A stretch of DNA of 64,000 nt from Candidatus Hydrogenedentota bacterium (GTDB lineage Bacteria; Hydrogenedentota; Hydrogenedentia; Hydrogenedentales; JAEUWI01). A program made the translations under genes and the position numbers. The notes beneath the pieces were generated by a model. That model had not been told where the DNA came from and did no database searches. It was given only the letters and a program-made list of their open reading frames with translations. Shown here piece after piece: positions 7,357-15,873 of the stretch. The stretch is taken from assembly GCA_016791475.1 (NCBI GenBank), contig JAEUWI010000029.1, positions 1 to 64,000 of the forward strand, read 5' to 3'. The number at the start of each line of letters is the position of its first letter. Position 1 is the first letter of the stretch.

Positions 7357-9390
7357 ATGAGACTTTCCAGAAAACTCTTCGCGATGGCCGCTTTGGGCGC
7401 GTCGCTTCTCCTGAGCAACGCCGGATTTGCCGAGACGCCCGCGACCTCCCTTCGCGAGGTGGTGGACCAGGCCCTTTCGGTGGTGAAACCCGCGCTCGTC
7501 CAGATCCATGTGGTGGAGTCCTATTTCCGCGACGGTCGCGAGACGAAATACCAGATTTCGGGCAGCGGCGCGGTGATTACGCCCGAGGGCCACGTCATCA
7601 CGAACCACCACGTGGCGGGTCACGCCACGCGCATCAAATGCATCTTTTCCGACAAGGAAGAGATGGAGGCGGTGCTGGTGGGCAAGGATCCCCTGACCGA
7701 TCTGGCCATTATCAAGCTCCAGCCGACCGAGCCCCGGACCTTCCCGACGGTTTCCTTCGGCGATTCCAGCGCGGTGCGCGTGGGTGATCAGGTTCTGGCC
7801 ATGGGCAGCCCCCTGGCCCTGTCCCAGTCGGTGACCCTGGGCATCATCAGCAACACGGAAATGATCATGCCCGAATCCATGCGTCGCTTTGGCGGCATGG
7901 AAATGGACGGGGAAGACGTGGGCGCGCTGGTGCGCTGGCTGGGCCACGATGCGGCGATTTACCCCGGCAATTCCGGCGGTCCGCTGGTGAACCTGAAGGG
8001 CGAAATCATCGGCATCAACGAGATCGGCATGGGCCTGGGCGGTGCGATTCCGGCCAACCTGGCGAAGCTGGTGGGCGAGGAACTGATCAAGACCGGCAAA
8101 ATGCAGCGGGCCTGGCTGGGCATTGAAGTGCAGCCCCGGCTGAAGCATGGTGCCCAGGAAAAGGGCGTGCTTGTCAGCGGCGTCCTCGGTGGTTCCCCCG
8201 GCGCGCTGGCCGAGGTAAAGTCGGGCGACGTTATCCTGTCGCTCAACGGCGCCCCCGTGGATGTGCAGTTCGCCGAGCAACTTCCGGACTACAACCTTCA
8301 GGTGGCGGAGCTTCCCATCGGGCAGCCGGTGGCGCTGGAGGTCCTTCGCGACGGCGCAACGGTGGCCCTGACGGTTACCCCGACCGAGCGGGAAGTACTC
8401 CTGCCGGACGAAGAAGAATTGAAAGAGTGGGGGCTCACGGTGCGCAATATCTCCCTGGGTATCGCCAAGGAATTGAAGCGCGAAACGACCGACGGCGTGC
8501 TGGTGACCTCGGTGCGCCCTGGTGGCCCGGCGGGCGCGTCCAAGCCCCAGATACAGCGCAACGACGTGCTGGTCTCCGTGGGCGGCGAACCGATCAAGAA
8601 TATCGAAGCACTGCGCGCGGCCACGGCAAAGACGCTGGGCGAATCCAAGAGCCCCGTGCCCGCATTGACTGGCTTCGAGCGCAAGACCGGCCAGTACCTG
8701 ACGGTGATCGAAATCGGCTCCAATGAGCTGCAAGATCCCGGCCTGGAAGTGAAGAAAGCCTGGCTCCCGGTGGAGGCCCAGGTCATCACGCGCGACATCG
8801 CGAAGCTGCTGGGCGACGAGAACCTGAAGGGTTTCCGCGTGACCCACGTCTATAAGGGTAGCACCGCCGAGACGGCGGGTGTTGTGGTGGGCGACCTCAT
8901 TTTCGCTGTGGATGAACAGCCGCTTACGGCGACCGCATTGGAGCACTACGAAGAGTTGCCCACCCTGATCCGGCAGTACCGCAGCGGCGCCAGCGTCACC
9001 CTCAGCGTCGGCCGCGCCGGGGCGGTGCAGAAGATCCCGGTGGAACTGGTGATGGCGCCGAAGCTGGACCGGGAGATGAAGAAGTACCGGAACGACGATT
9101 TCGAATTCACCGTGCGCGATATCACCTTCTTCGACAAAGCGCAGGAAAGCTGGAAGACCGATCAGGCCGGTGTGCTGGTGGACGAGGTCAAGTCCGGCGG
9201 CTGGGCGGCCCTGGGCCAGCTTGCCGTGGGCGATTTGCTCCTGTCCATCGATGGGCAACCCGCGGGCGATGTGGAAACGGTGGAGAAGCTGCTCACCGAT
9301 ATCGTGAACGCGAAACCGCGCACCGTGGTGTTCCGGGTGCTGCGCGGTATCCATACCTTCTTCATCGAAATTGAACCCCAGTGGTCCTGA
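7357..9390 (+). CDS. HtrA/DegP-type secreted serine protease with four PDZ domains
   Basis: A 677-residue exported trypsin-like protease for envelope protein quality control. Residues 1-25 are a signal peptide (LFAMAALGASLLLSNAGFA). The catalytic triad is intact: His85 (TNHHV), Asp115 (DPLTDLAII) and Ser206 (YPGNSGGPL). Four PDZ-like domains follow at about 250-340, 355-440, 475-565 and 585-675, each with a 'GxxxGDxxxxxxGxP'-type end such as VGDLLLSIDGQP. Ordinary DegP has two PDZ domains, so this is an extended form. The next gene, 74 bases downstream, encodes a catalytically dead relative, and the two probably work together. Substrate and regulation are unknown. Confidence 0.9.
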   Translation: MRLSRKLFAMAALGASLLLSNAGFAETPATSLREVVDQALSVVKPALVQIHVVESYFRDGRETKYQISGSGAVITPEGHVITNHHVAGHATRIKCIFSDKEEMEAVLVGKDPLTDLAIIKLQPTEPRTFPTVSFGDSSAVRVGDQVLAMGSPLALSQSVTLGIISNTEMIMPESMRRFGGMEMDGEDVGALVRWLGHDAAIYPGNSGGPLVNLKGEIIGINEIGMGLGGAIPANLAKLVGEELIKTGKMQRAWLGIEVQPRLKHGAQEKGVLVSGVLGGSPGALAEVKSGDVILSLNGAPVDVQFAEQLPDYNLQVAELPIGQPVALEVLRDGATVALTVTPTEREVLLPDEEELKEWGLTVRNISLGIAKELKRETTDGVLVTSVRPGGPAGASKPQIQRNDVLVSVGGEPIKNIEALRAATAKTLGESKSPVPALTGFERKTGQYLTVIEIGSNELQDPGLEVKKAWLPVEAQVITRDIAKLLGDENLKGFRVTHVYKGSTAETAGVVVGDLIFAVDEQPLTATALEHYEELPTLIRQYRSGASVTLSVGRAGAVQKIPVELVMAPKLDREMKKYRNDDFEFTVRDITFFDKAQESWKTDQAGVLVDEVKSGGWAALGQLAVGDLLLSIDGQPAGDVETVEKLLTDIVNAKPRTVVFRVLRGIHTFFIEIEPQWS

Positions 9391-9464
9391 GCCGCGGGCG
9401 GGATTAAATTGTGATCTGACGCTGTTCAACGGGTTCCGAAGGAGCCTTAGACGAGGATAATTTC

Positions 9465-10259
9465 ATGAGCATCACAGGCCGTTTCACTTCCCTTGCCGCC
9501 GCCTTTTGTCTGATACCCGCGCTGTTTGCGGGCGCGGACGAGGATGCCGCAGCCGGTCGCGAGATCTTGAAGAACAATATGGCGGCTGTGGTTACCGTGC
9601 AGATGGTGGTCAAAGTTTCCTCCTCCTTTGGCGGCGGCAATACCCAGGAACAGGAGAGCAAGGAAGAGGCGACAGGAACGATCATCCGGCCCGACGGCCT
9701 GACGGTGCTCTCTCTGTCCTCCACGGATCCGAGCAGCATTTTCAAGACCATGTCCGGTGGCGACGCCAACTTCAAGATGGATGCCCAGCTCAGCGACATC
9801 AAGCTGCTGCTGCACGACAACACCGAGATTCCGGCCGAAGTGGTCATCCGCGATATCGAGCTGGACCTGGCCTTCCTGCGCCCGCTGACGAAGCCCGCCG
9901 CGCCGCTGGCCTTTGTGGACCTCCAGGCCAACCAGGGCACGGTGGAGTTGCTGGATCGCGTGGTCACCTTGAACCGCCTCGGTCGCGTGGCGAATCGCGT
10001 GTTCTCGGCGTCCTTCGAGTATATCGACGCGGTGGTGGAAAAGCCCCGCACGTACTATATCCCCGGGAACGATCCCACGAGCACAAGCCAGGGCAGCCCG
10101 GTCTTCCGCCTCGACGGCAAGATCGTGGGCGTCTTCGTACTGCGCGCCATCAGCGCCGAAGCCGGTCAGGGCGGCCGCCGCAACAGCGTGATCCCCATCA
10201 TTCTGCCGGCGGCGGATATTGCCGAGGGCCTCGCACAGATCCCCCCGCAGGAAGGGTGA
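9465..10259 (+). CDS. Secreted trypsin-fold pseudoprotease next to HtrA
   Basis: The product is 264 residues, with a signal peptide at 1-23 (LAAAFCLIPALFAGA) and GAGGA upstream of ATG 9465. The chain follows the HtrA fold: TIIRPDGLTVLSLSS takes the place of the usual GSGxxI...TNxHV segment, DIELDLAFLRP matches the Asp segment, and TSQGSPVFRLDGKIVGV matches the active-site Ser segment. The expected catalytic His is replaced (LSLSS), and GNSGGP has become SQGSPV, so the enzyme should be inactive. No PDZ domain is present. Its position directly behind the active protease suggests an accessory or regulatory subunit; this is inference. Confidence 0.7.
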   Translation: MSITGRFTSLAAAFCLIPALFAGADEDAAAGREILKNNMAAVVTVQMVVKVSSSFGGGNTQEQESKEEATGTIIRPDGLTVLSLSSTDPSSIFKTMSGGDANFKMDAQLSDIKLLLHDNTEIPAEVVIRDIELDLAFLRPLTKPAAPLAFVDLQANQGTVELLDRVVTLNRLGRVANRVFSASFEYIDAVVEKPRTYYIPGNDPTSTSQGSPVFRLDGKIVGVFVLRAISAEAGQGGRRNSVIPIILPAADIAEGLAQIPPQEG

Positions 10260-10295
10260 CGCGCTCATGAAGCATTGCCCGCGCGCTGCCGGCGT

Positions 10296-10301
10296 TACAA
10301 T
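10296..10301 (+). promoter_or_regulatory. Putative -10 box (TACAAT) of the folate operon
   Basis: TACAAT lies 12 bases before ATG 10314, so transcription would start at or next to the start codon and the message would be essentially leaderless. TTGCCC, 15 bases upstream, is a weak candidate -35. Confidence 0.4.
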
Positions 10302-10313
10302 GGACATGGCCGC

Positions 10314-11063
10314 ATGACGGGGCTGCTCGAACTCGCGGGGAAGACCGCGCTTATAACCGGAGGCGCAAAGCGCCTGGGCGCCTGCACGGCCCTCGAACTC
10401 GCGCGCCGCGGCGTGCACTGTGTCATCCACTATCGGGCTTCCGAGGAAGAGGCGCGGGCGACTGCGGATCAAATCGAAGCGCTCGGCGTCAAAGTCTGGC
10501 TTGTGCAGGGCGATCTTTCCGTCGCGGGCACGCCCGATGCCGTGTGGGACCAGGCGGAAAAGGTCAGTGGCGGCATCGATTTCCTCATCAACAGCGCCTC
10601 GATCTTTCCCGAAGAGGCACTGGACGAGCTATCCGAAACCACCCTTGAACCGAACATCAACGTGAACACCCTGGCGCCCTTCCGCCTGGCCCGTCGCCTC
10701 GCGGCAACCGGACGGGAAGGGGTGGTGGTCAATTTCTTGGATACGATGGTCCGGGACTATGACCGGAAGCACGTACCCTATCACTTGAGTAAGAAAATGC
10801 TCCACCACCTCACGCGCATGATGGCGGTGGAATATGCCCCCCGGCTCCGTGTCAATGGCGTGGCGCCGGGCCTCGTATTGCCGCCCGAAGGTAAGGACCT
10901 CGCCTACCTGGAGTCCCTGAAGCATTCCAACCCGCTGCAGACGTACGGATGCGGTGAGCAGGTTGCCCACGCTGTAATCTTCCTTCTCGTGAATACATTC
11001 GTCACGGGGCAGGTTATCTACATTGACGGGGGACGGAATCTGCGAGGAAATATGTATGAATGA
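10314..11063 (+). CDS. PTR1/FolM-like short-chain pteridine reductase
   Basis: A 249-residue NAD(P)H-dependent SDR. The cofactor loop is TGGAKRLG, followed by NSAS in place of NNAG. The catalytic set is Asp-Tyr-Lys rather than Ser-Tyr-Lys: VVNFLDTMV with an Asp, then PYHLSKK, with 13 residues from Asp to Tyr and four from Tyr to Lys. This is the arrangement of pteridine reductase PTR1. The context agrees: folB overlaps its end by 8 bases, and folK and folE follow. It probably reduces dihydropterin or dihydrofolate. ATG 10314 is chosen over an upstream ATG at 10275 because the fold begins at MTGLLELAGKTALITGG. Confidence 0.85.
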   Translation: MTGLLELAGKTALITGGAKRLGACTALELARRGVHCVIHYRASEEEARATADQIEALGVKVWLVQGDLSVAGTPDAVWDQAEKVSGGIDFLINSASIFPEEALDELSETTLEPNINVNTLAPFRLARRLAATGREGVVVNFLDTMVRDYDRKHVPYHLSKKMLHHLTRMMAVEYAPRLRVNGVAPGLVLPPEGKDLAYLESLKHSNPLQTYGCGEQVAHAVIFLLVNTFVTGQVIYIDGGRNLRGNMYE

Positions 11064-11433
11064 CGTGATGGACAAAATCTATATTCGCGATCTGCTGTGC
11101 CGCTGCATTGTGGGGATCTACCCCGACGAGCGGGAAAACAAGCAGGACGTAATCATCAACATTGAGATGGCCTGCGACTTGAGTCGGGCCGCGGCTTCGG
11201 ACAATATCGAAGATACGGTCAACTATAAGTCGGTTAAGAAAGAGATCATCGCTCTGGTGGAGAATTCCGGTTTTCTCCTGATCGAGCGCATGGCCGGCGA
11301 AATAGCGTCGCTGTGCCTGGCCCACTCGGGCGTTCAAAAGGTACGCGTTACCGTGGACAAACCGGGCGCCTTGCGCTTCGCGCGCAGTGTCGCGGTGGAA
11401 ATTGTCCGCTTCCGACCGACCGGGCATGGTTGA
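11056..11433 (+). CDS. folB: Dihydroneopterin aldolase
   Basis: FolB cleaves 7,8-dihydroneopterin to 6-hydroxymethyl-dihydropterin and glycolaldehyde in folate synthesis. The 125-residue product has the family start DKIYIRDLLCRCIVGIYPDE, the NYKSV segment and the C-terminal pattern VRVTVDKPGALRFARSVAVE. ATG 11056 overlaps the stop of the pteridine reductase by eight bases, after GAGGA, and gives the normal length; the longer frame from 11023 would intrude into the previous gene. It overlaps folK by eight bases in the same ATGnnTGA style, so the four genes are translationally coupled. Confidence 0.92.
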   Translation: MNDVMDKIYIRDLLCRCIVGIYPDERENKQDVIINIEMACDLSRAAASDNIEDTVNYKSVKKEIIALVENSGFLLIERMAGEIASLCLAHSGVQKVRVTVDKPGALRFARSVAVEIVRFRPTGHG

Positions 11434-11962
11434 CGGTATCGCGGAGCGGGCCTATGTGTCCGTTGGAGCGAATATTGAGCCCGAGCGCAATATCATTGCC
11501 GGTCTCCGGCTGCTGTCGCGCCGCGTGCCCATCGTGGCCCTGTCCAGCTTTTACAGGACGGCGGCGATTGGTCGGCCGGAGCAGAGCGACTACCTGAATG
11601 GTGTGATCGCACTGGATACCGCCCTCGAGCCGATGGTGCTGAAAGAAGAGGTGCTCCGTGAGGTGGAGCATGCCCTGGGCCGGGTCCGATCCGAAGACGC
11701 TTATGCCCCGCGACCGCTGGATCTGGATATCCTTCTCCATGGAAACCGGGTCTTTCATGGCAGCGGAATGACAATTCCCGACCCGGATATCGCCGTGCGA
11801 CCCTTCCTGGCTGCCGGCCTGCTTGAACTGAACCCTTCCCTGGTGCTTCCCGGCGATGGCCGGCGCCTCGCGGATTGTATTGAACCCGGCGTAATTGCCG
11901 CCCTCAAGAGGGAGGAGGCATTTACCCGAGCATTGAAGGAGAGCCTGAATCATGAATCATGA
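11426..11962 (+). CDS. folK: 2-amino-4-hydroxy-6-hydroxymethyldihydropteridine pyrophosphokinase
   Basis: FolK transfers pyrophosphate from ATP to 6-hydroxymethyl-dihydropterin, the step after FolB. The 178-residue product starts [20 protein letters not shown] and carries the signature [12 protein letters not shown] (RPxDxDIL) whose two Asp bind magnesium. ATG 11426 overlaps the folB stop by eight bases and gives the usual length; the upstream in-frame ATG 11387 would only add out-of-family residues. It overlaps folE by 11 bases. Confidence 0.93.
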   Translation: MVDGIAERAYVSVGANIEPERNIIAGLRLLSRRVPIVALSSFYRTAAIGRPEQSDYLNGVIALDTALEPMVLKEEVLREVEHALGRVRSEDAYAPRPLDLDILLHGNRVFHGSGMTIPDPDIAVRPFLAAGLLELNPSLVLPGDGRRLADCIEPGVIAALKREEAFTRALKESLNHES

Positions 11963-12524
11963 ACGTATAGCCGAACTCGTCCGCGAGTTGTTGATTGAAC
12001 TGGGCGAGGATCCGGATCGCGAAGGGTTGCTGAAGACGCCCGAGCGCGTGGCCCGCGCCTGGGATTTTCTTACCTGCGGCTACCGGCAAGATATTGATAC
12101 GATCATCAACGATGCGGTGTTCGAGGCGGAATCGAATAACATGATCATCAGCCGCGACATCGAGATCTACAGCATGTGCGAGCACCACATGCTGCCCTTC
12201 TTCGGCCGTTGCCATGTGGGCTACATCGCCGAGAAGAAAGTGCTGGGCCTGAGCAAACTCGCCCGCATCGTGGATTACTACGGCCGCCGGTTGCAGATTC
12301 AGGAACGGCTCACGGCGCAGATAGCCGAAGAGATCATGACCCATACCGGCGCCGAGGGCGTCGGTGTGGTGGTGGAGTGCCAGCACCTGTGCAGCATGAT
12401 GCGCGGTGTGGAGAAACAAAGCTCCGTAATGACCACCTCTTCGGTGCTCGGAAGTTTTCGGGACGATGCCGCCACCCGGCACGAGTTCTTGACCCTGATC
12501 GGGCGGAAAATTCCGGCGCTTTGA
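11952..12524 (+). CDS. folE: GTP cyclohydrolase I
   Basis: FolE converts GTP to dihydroneopterin triphosphate, the entry step of folate and pterin synthesis. The 190-residue product shows the zinc and active-site motifs [12 protein letters not shown] and [12 protein letters not shown] plus the [10 protein letters not shown] segment, all as in type IA enzymes. The start overlaps the folK stop by 11 bases. With the preceding reductase, FolB and FolK, the operon covers pterin formation but lacks dihydropteroate synthase and folC, which must be elsewhere. The zinc-type enzyme is the standard zinc-dependent form. Confidence 0.95.
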   Translation: MNHERIAELVRELLIELGEDPDREGLLKTPERVARAWDFLTCGYRQDIDTIINDAVFEAESNNMIISRDIEIYSMCEHHMLPFFGRCHVGYIAEKKVLGLSKLARIVDYYGRRLQIQERLTAQIAEEIMTHTGAEGVGVVVECQHLCSMMRGVEKQSSVMTTSSVLGSFRDDAATRHEFLTLIGRKIPAL

Positions 12525-12547
12525 TGCGCATTGCCGTCGTGAAATGC

Positions 12548-12577
12548 TTGATTCCCGCCCCGGGCATTTGCTATTCT
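12548..12577 (+). promoter_or_regulatory. Promoter of the tRNA-Ala gene
   Basis: TTGATT (12548-12553), an 18-base spacer, and TATTCT (12572-12577), ending 13 bases before the mature tRNA 5' end. Confidence 0.55.
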
Positions 12578-12590
12578 TTGCGCCACCCAT

Positions 12591-12666
12591 GGGGCTGTAG
12601 CTCAGTTGGTAGAGCGCCGCGTTCGCAATGCGGAGGCCAGGGGTTCGATCCCCCTCAGCTCCACCA
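12591..12666 (+). tRNA. tRNA-Ala (anticodon CGC)
   Basis: A 76-base gene with full cloverleaf. The acceptor stem is GGGGCTG/CAGCTCC and contains the G3-U70 pair that marks alanine tRNAs. The D arm is GCTC/GAGC; the anticodon stem CCGCG/TGCGG encloses loop TTCGCAA (anticodon CGC, reading GCG); the T arm is AGGGG TTCGATC CCCCT. The CCA end is encoded. Confidence 0.97.
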
Positions 12667-12680
12667 TGATAAAAACCCCG

Positions 12681-12717
12681 CCGCCCGAGAGCCCAGACCC
12701 GCTCTTCGGGCGGTTTT
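12681..12717 (+). terminator. Rho-independent terminator after tRNA-Ala
   Basis: CCGCCCGA-GAG pairs with CTC-T-TCGGGCGG (one bulge), followed at once by TTTTCTGTTTT. It lies 15 bases after the tRNA. Confidence 0.85.
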
Positions 12718-12774
12718 CTGTTTTGGGCACACACCCGGGCCTCTGGCATGGCCACACCTTGAATCGAGGCAAGT

Positions 12775-14946
12775 ATGAAATCGACCCATGTGAAGTCTGC
12801 GGCGCTATTCTTTTTCCTCGGGGCGCTGGCGCCGATGGGCGGGGCCCAATCCACGTTTCTCATCGAGGTGGGGACCTTTGAACAGCAGATTCATACCCCT
12901 TACACGGTGGCAGAAGGCCTGCCGTCCAATGATGTGCTTCGTATCGCCTGGGTTGGGGGCGAGGTCCAGCAGTTGTCCGTGAGGACCTCGGGCGGCGAGG
13001 CGGTGCTGGCGGAAGGCGTCTGGACCTCGGCGGCTGAGCCCGATTCCGATGCCGTAGCGCAAGAGGCGCCACTCTGGCGGGATGCCTGGTCGGCGGTGTT
13101 GTCCCAGGGGGCCATTCGTGACACGGCGGATTTGAATGGCGAAGTCGCCGTCGCGGCGGCGGACGGGCTCTACATCGATGGTGGCACGGGCCTCGAGATG
13201 GTGCTGCCCCGGGATGGCGCGACGCGCTGGGCCCCGGTGGATGTGCGCGCGGTCGTTTACGATGGCGAGGGGCGCCTGTGGTTTGCGAGTCCCCAGGGCG
13301 TGGGGTGCCGGTTGGAATTGGAGAACTGGAAGCTCTACACCGGCAAAGAGGGGCTGCCATTCAACGATTTCACGTGTCTGGCGGCGGGTTCGTCGGGCGT
13401 GTGGTTCGGCACAACCAACGGCGCTATTCAGTTTGTGAATGGTGAGTGGCGTTTCCGACAGGGGCGACGCTGGCTGCTGAACAACCAGGTGAATGATATT
13501 GCGGTGGGTTCCGACGGCGCGGCGTGGTTTGCCACACCGGGCGGGGTTTCGAAGATTGGGAGCGTGCCCGCGACCCTGGCGGCGAAAGCGGCCCATTTCG
13601 AGGAGGAGATCGACCGCTATCACCGCCGCACCGAGTTTGAGTATGTGGCCGACGCTACCCTGCCGACGCCCGGAAAGAAAGAGGGCGGCGCCGCGCGGGA
13701 CACGGACAACGATGGGCACTTCACGGGGCTCTACCTCGGCTCGGCGAGTCTGGGCTATGCCGCGACGAAGGACCCCGAGCAGAAGCGCAAGGCGCATCGG
13801 GCCTTCGAGGCGCTGGCGTTTTTGAGCAAGGTTACAGAGGGTGGGAGTAACCCCGCGCCGAAGGGATTCATCGCCCGGGCGATTCGCTCTACGGACGGCC
13901 CCGATCCGAACCTGATCCTCAATCCGGAAACCGACCGCGCGCGCCGCGAGGAGCGGGACAAGCTCTGGAAGATTATGGACCCGCGCTGGCCCGTGGATGA
14001 ATCGGGCGCGTGGTATTGGAAGTGCGACTCCAGTTCCGATGAACTCGATGGTTACTACTTTGGCTTCGGTCTCTACTACGACCATGTATGCGAAACCGAA
14101 GCCGAGCGCGAGGCGCTTCGGGTCGTGGTTCGGCGCATGACGGACCACCTGATGAAGCATGATTTCAGCATGGTGGATCACGATGGCCAGCCCACGCGCT
14201 GGGGCCATTTCTCGCCGAAAGACCTGAATCAGAATGAAGACTGGTGGTTCGAGCGGGGCCTGAACTCGCAGAGTATCTTGACCTTCTTGCAGGTGGCCCA
14301 CCACATCACGGGCGATGACGGCTATCGAAAGGCCTACCGGAAGCTGATCGATGACCATGGTTATGGACTCAACGTGATGACCTCGCCCAAGATCCAGTTC
14401 GGGCCGGGGTCGCATGGCCAGGCCGACGACAACATGGCGATCATGAATTACTACCACCTGATTCGCTATGAGACCGATCCCGAGCTGCTCAGCATGTACT
14501 ACAACTCCTTTTACTGGTACTGGAACATCGAGAAGTACGAGCGGAACCCCTTCTTCAACTTCGTCTACGCCGCCTGCTGCAACGGAAAAGAGTGCACCGA
14601 CCACTGGGGCACGCGCGATTTGTCGCCGGGCGTGCCGTGGATGGCGATGGCGGTGGACACCTTGAAGCGCTATCCCATGGATTTGATCGTCTGGCCCATG
14701 TCCAACGCCCACCGTATCGATCTGGAGTTCCTCGGCGATCACACCCGGAGTCCCGGCGCACCGCTCACGGGCGCGGGGCACCGCAACGATGGTCTCGTCT
14801 ATCCTATCGATGAGAACCACGCGGTCTACTGGGGTGACGACCCCTGGACCTTGACCAGCGGTGGTGATGGCACGAAACTACGGGACCCGGTTTCCTACTT
14901 GTTGGCCTATTACCTGGGCGTGGTGCATGGATTTATCGCGCCGTAG
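12775..14946 (+). CDS. Secreted protein with propeller repeats and an alpha/alpha-barrel-like domain
   Basis: The product is 723 residues. Residues 1-24 are a signal peptide (SAALFFFLGALAPMGGAQ). Residues ~25-260 hold 'two-component-regulator propeller' type repeats, for example GEGRLWFASPQGVG, SSGVWFGTTNGAIQF and SDGAAWFATPGGVSKI. Residues ~280-720 form a helical domain rich in Trp, Tyr and His (YYFGFGLYYDHV, GHFSPKDLNQNEDWWFERGL, GQADDNMAIMNYYHLIRYE) that resembles (alpha/alpha)6-barrel sugar-processing enzymes, although I cannot assign a family or catalytic pair. Two adjacent cysteines (AACCNGKEC) stand out. It starts a new transcript after the tRNA terminator. Possibly a glycan-binding or -cleaving protein; unproven. 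Confidence 0.7.
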   Translation: MKSTHVKSAALFFFLGALAPMGGAQSTFLIEVGTFEQQIHTPYTVAEGLPSNDVLRIAWVGGEVQQLSVRTSGGEAVLAEGVWTSAAEPDSDAVAQEAPLWRDAWSAVLSQGAIRDTADLNGEVAVAAADGLYIDGGTGLEMVLPRDGATRWAPVDVRAVVYDGEGRLWFASPQGVGCRLELENWKLYTGKEGLPFNDFTCLAAGSSGVWFGTTNGAIQFVNGEWRFRQGRRWLLNNQVNDIAVGSDGAAWFATPGGVSKIGSVPATLAAKAAHFEEEIDRYHRRTEFEYVADATLPTPGKKEGGAARDTDNDGHFTGLYLGSASLGYAATKDPEQKRKAHRAFEALAFLSKVTEGGSNPAPKGFIARAIRSTDGPDPNLILNPETDRARREERDKLWKIMDPRWPVDESGAWYWKCDSSSDELDGYYFGFGLYYDHVCETEAEREALRVVVRRMTDHLMKHDFSMVDHDGQPTRWGHFSPKDLNQNEDWWFERGLNSQSILTFLQVAHHITGDDGYRKAYRKLIDDHGYGLNVMTSPKIQFGPGSHGQADDNMAIMNYYHLIRYETDPELLSMYYNSFYWYWNIEKYERNPFFNFVYAACCNGKECTDHWGTRDLSPGVPWMAMAVDTLKRYPMDLIVWPMSNAHRIDLEFLGDHTRSPGAPLTGAGHRNDGLVYPIDENHAVYWGDDPWTLTSGGDGTKLRDPVSYLLAYYLGVVHGFIAP

Positions 14947-14952
14947 GAGCGA

Positions 14953-14981
14953 TTGACAGATTCCGTCGAAAGGTATAGGCT
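14953..14981 (+). promoter_or_regulatory. Promoter upstream of the 202-residue membrane protein
   Basis: TTGACA (14953-14958), a 17-base spacer and TAGGCT (14976-14981), 30 bases before the start codon. Confidence 0.5.
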
Positions 14982-15011
14982 GGAGGCAGGTCCAACAGAG
15001 GGAGTCGAATC

Positions 15012-15620
15012 ATGGCGGCAAGAATGACGGCGGAAATGTGGAAGATCGGGGCGCGAAACGCCCTGATTGCCGGACTGACAATTCTGGTACTGTTGTGGGG
15101 CGGAACCCTGGTGGTCTCGCTCCTGTCCGACCAGTCCTTTATGCATACGTTGGGTGTGGTGTTCGATCTCTTCTGGATTGCCGTGTTCACAAACTTCTTC
15201 ATTTCCTGGTTATGGGGCCGATCCGTCTACGGTACGCTCGTACTTGACTGTGGCCCCGGTCCCAGCCGGGCACTCTACATTTTCAATGCGGCGATGTTTG
15301 TAGTGACTGGACTGATCTTTTTAGAGCAATCGAGTGGCGCGCCGCTGGGATACCGTTTCTCTTTTTCCGCCGCGCTGCTCTACACAATTGCGGGGCTCAG
15401 CCGCGTGCAGATTCGCGAGAACGGTATCTGGCAAGGCGCCACTCTCATGAAATGGGAGAAGATTCTGGCTTTCGAATGGAACGGCCAGGTTCAGGGGGCG
15501 ATCAAGGTCCAACTGCGGTCCAAATTCTCCTTCACCGGGCGGGGCGTGCTGCTCATTCCCGATGAGCACAAAGAGGCGTGCTGTCGCGCGCTTGAAGCGC
15601 ACGGCGTCGCTCGGGTTTGA
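15012..15620 (+). CDS. Integral membrane protein of unknown function
   Basis: A 202-residue protein with about four transmembrane helices: ~16-38 (LIAGLTILVLLWGGTLVV), ~46-67 (VVFDLFWIAVFTNFFI), ~87-104 and ~113-127. The C-terminal cytosolic part (about 128-202) has a small beta-rich unit, RVQIRENGIWQGATLMKWEK followed by ILAFEW, that resembles the PH-like 'DUF5673-type' domain seen on membrane proteins; this match is from memory and tentative. GAGGGAG lies before ATG 15012. It stands alone between a secreted protein and a kinase gene. Confidence 0.65.
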   Translation: MAARMTAEMWKIGARNALIAGLTILVLLWGGTLVVSLLSDQSFMHTLGVVFDLFWIAVFTNFFISWLWGRSVYGTLVLDCGPGPSRALYIFNAAMFVVTGLIFLEQSSGAPLGYRFSFSAALLYTIAGLSRVQIRENGIWQGATLMKWEKILAFEWNGQVQGAIKVQLRSKFSFTGRGVLLIPDEHKEACCRALEAHGVARV

Positions 15621-15791
15621 GCCGGCACCGTTCAGAAACTCCCTGCGCCCTTGGAGTATTGTTCTGGGGCGGTGTGATGGTTCTGTGGTTGTTTGCGCGG
15701 CGCGCGTGGGTTTTGATCGGTTTTCTGTTGGTCGGGGGGCTTTGAGCGGACAGCGGGTTTGGGGGTTGGGGCTTGTACTCGCAGTCTATTT

Positions 15792-15820
15792 TTGTATCAG
15801 GCATTCGCATACATTATACT
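15792..15820 (+). promoter_or_regulatory. Promoter of the Ser/Thr kinase gene
   Basis: TTGTAT (15792-15797), a 17-base spacer and TATACT (15815-15820), 53 bases before ATG 15874. The rest of the 253-base gap before it holds nothing recognisable. Confidence 0.55.
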
Positions 15821-15873
15821 TCAGTGCATGACTGGGTGGTGGGCAATGGGAAGGAAGTTGGAGTTCCGTTCAA

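Noticed and set aside
7321-9429. Minus-strand open frame of 702 codons opposite the HtrA gene
   Set aside because: The plus strand encodes a complete protease with intact triad and PDZ domains. The antisense frame is His/Gln/Leu/Arg-rich, typical of the complement of GC-rich coding DNA, and has no domain.
12805-14820. Minus-strand frame of 671 codons opposite the secreted propeller protein
   Set aside because: The plus strand has a signal peptide, repeats and a proper start after the tRNA terminator. The antisense composition is that of a shadow frame.
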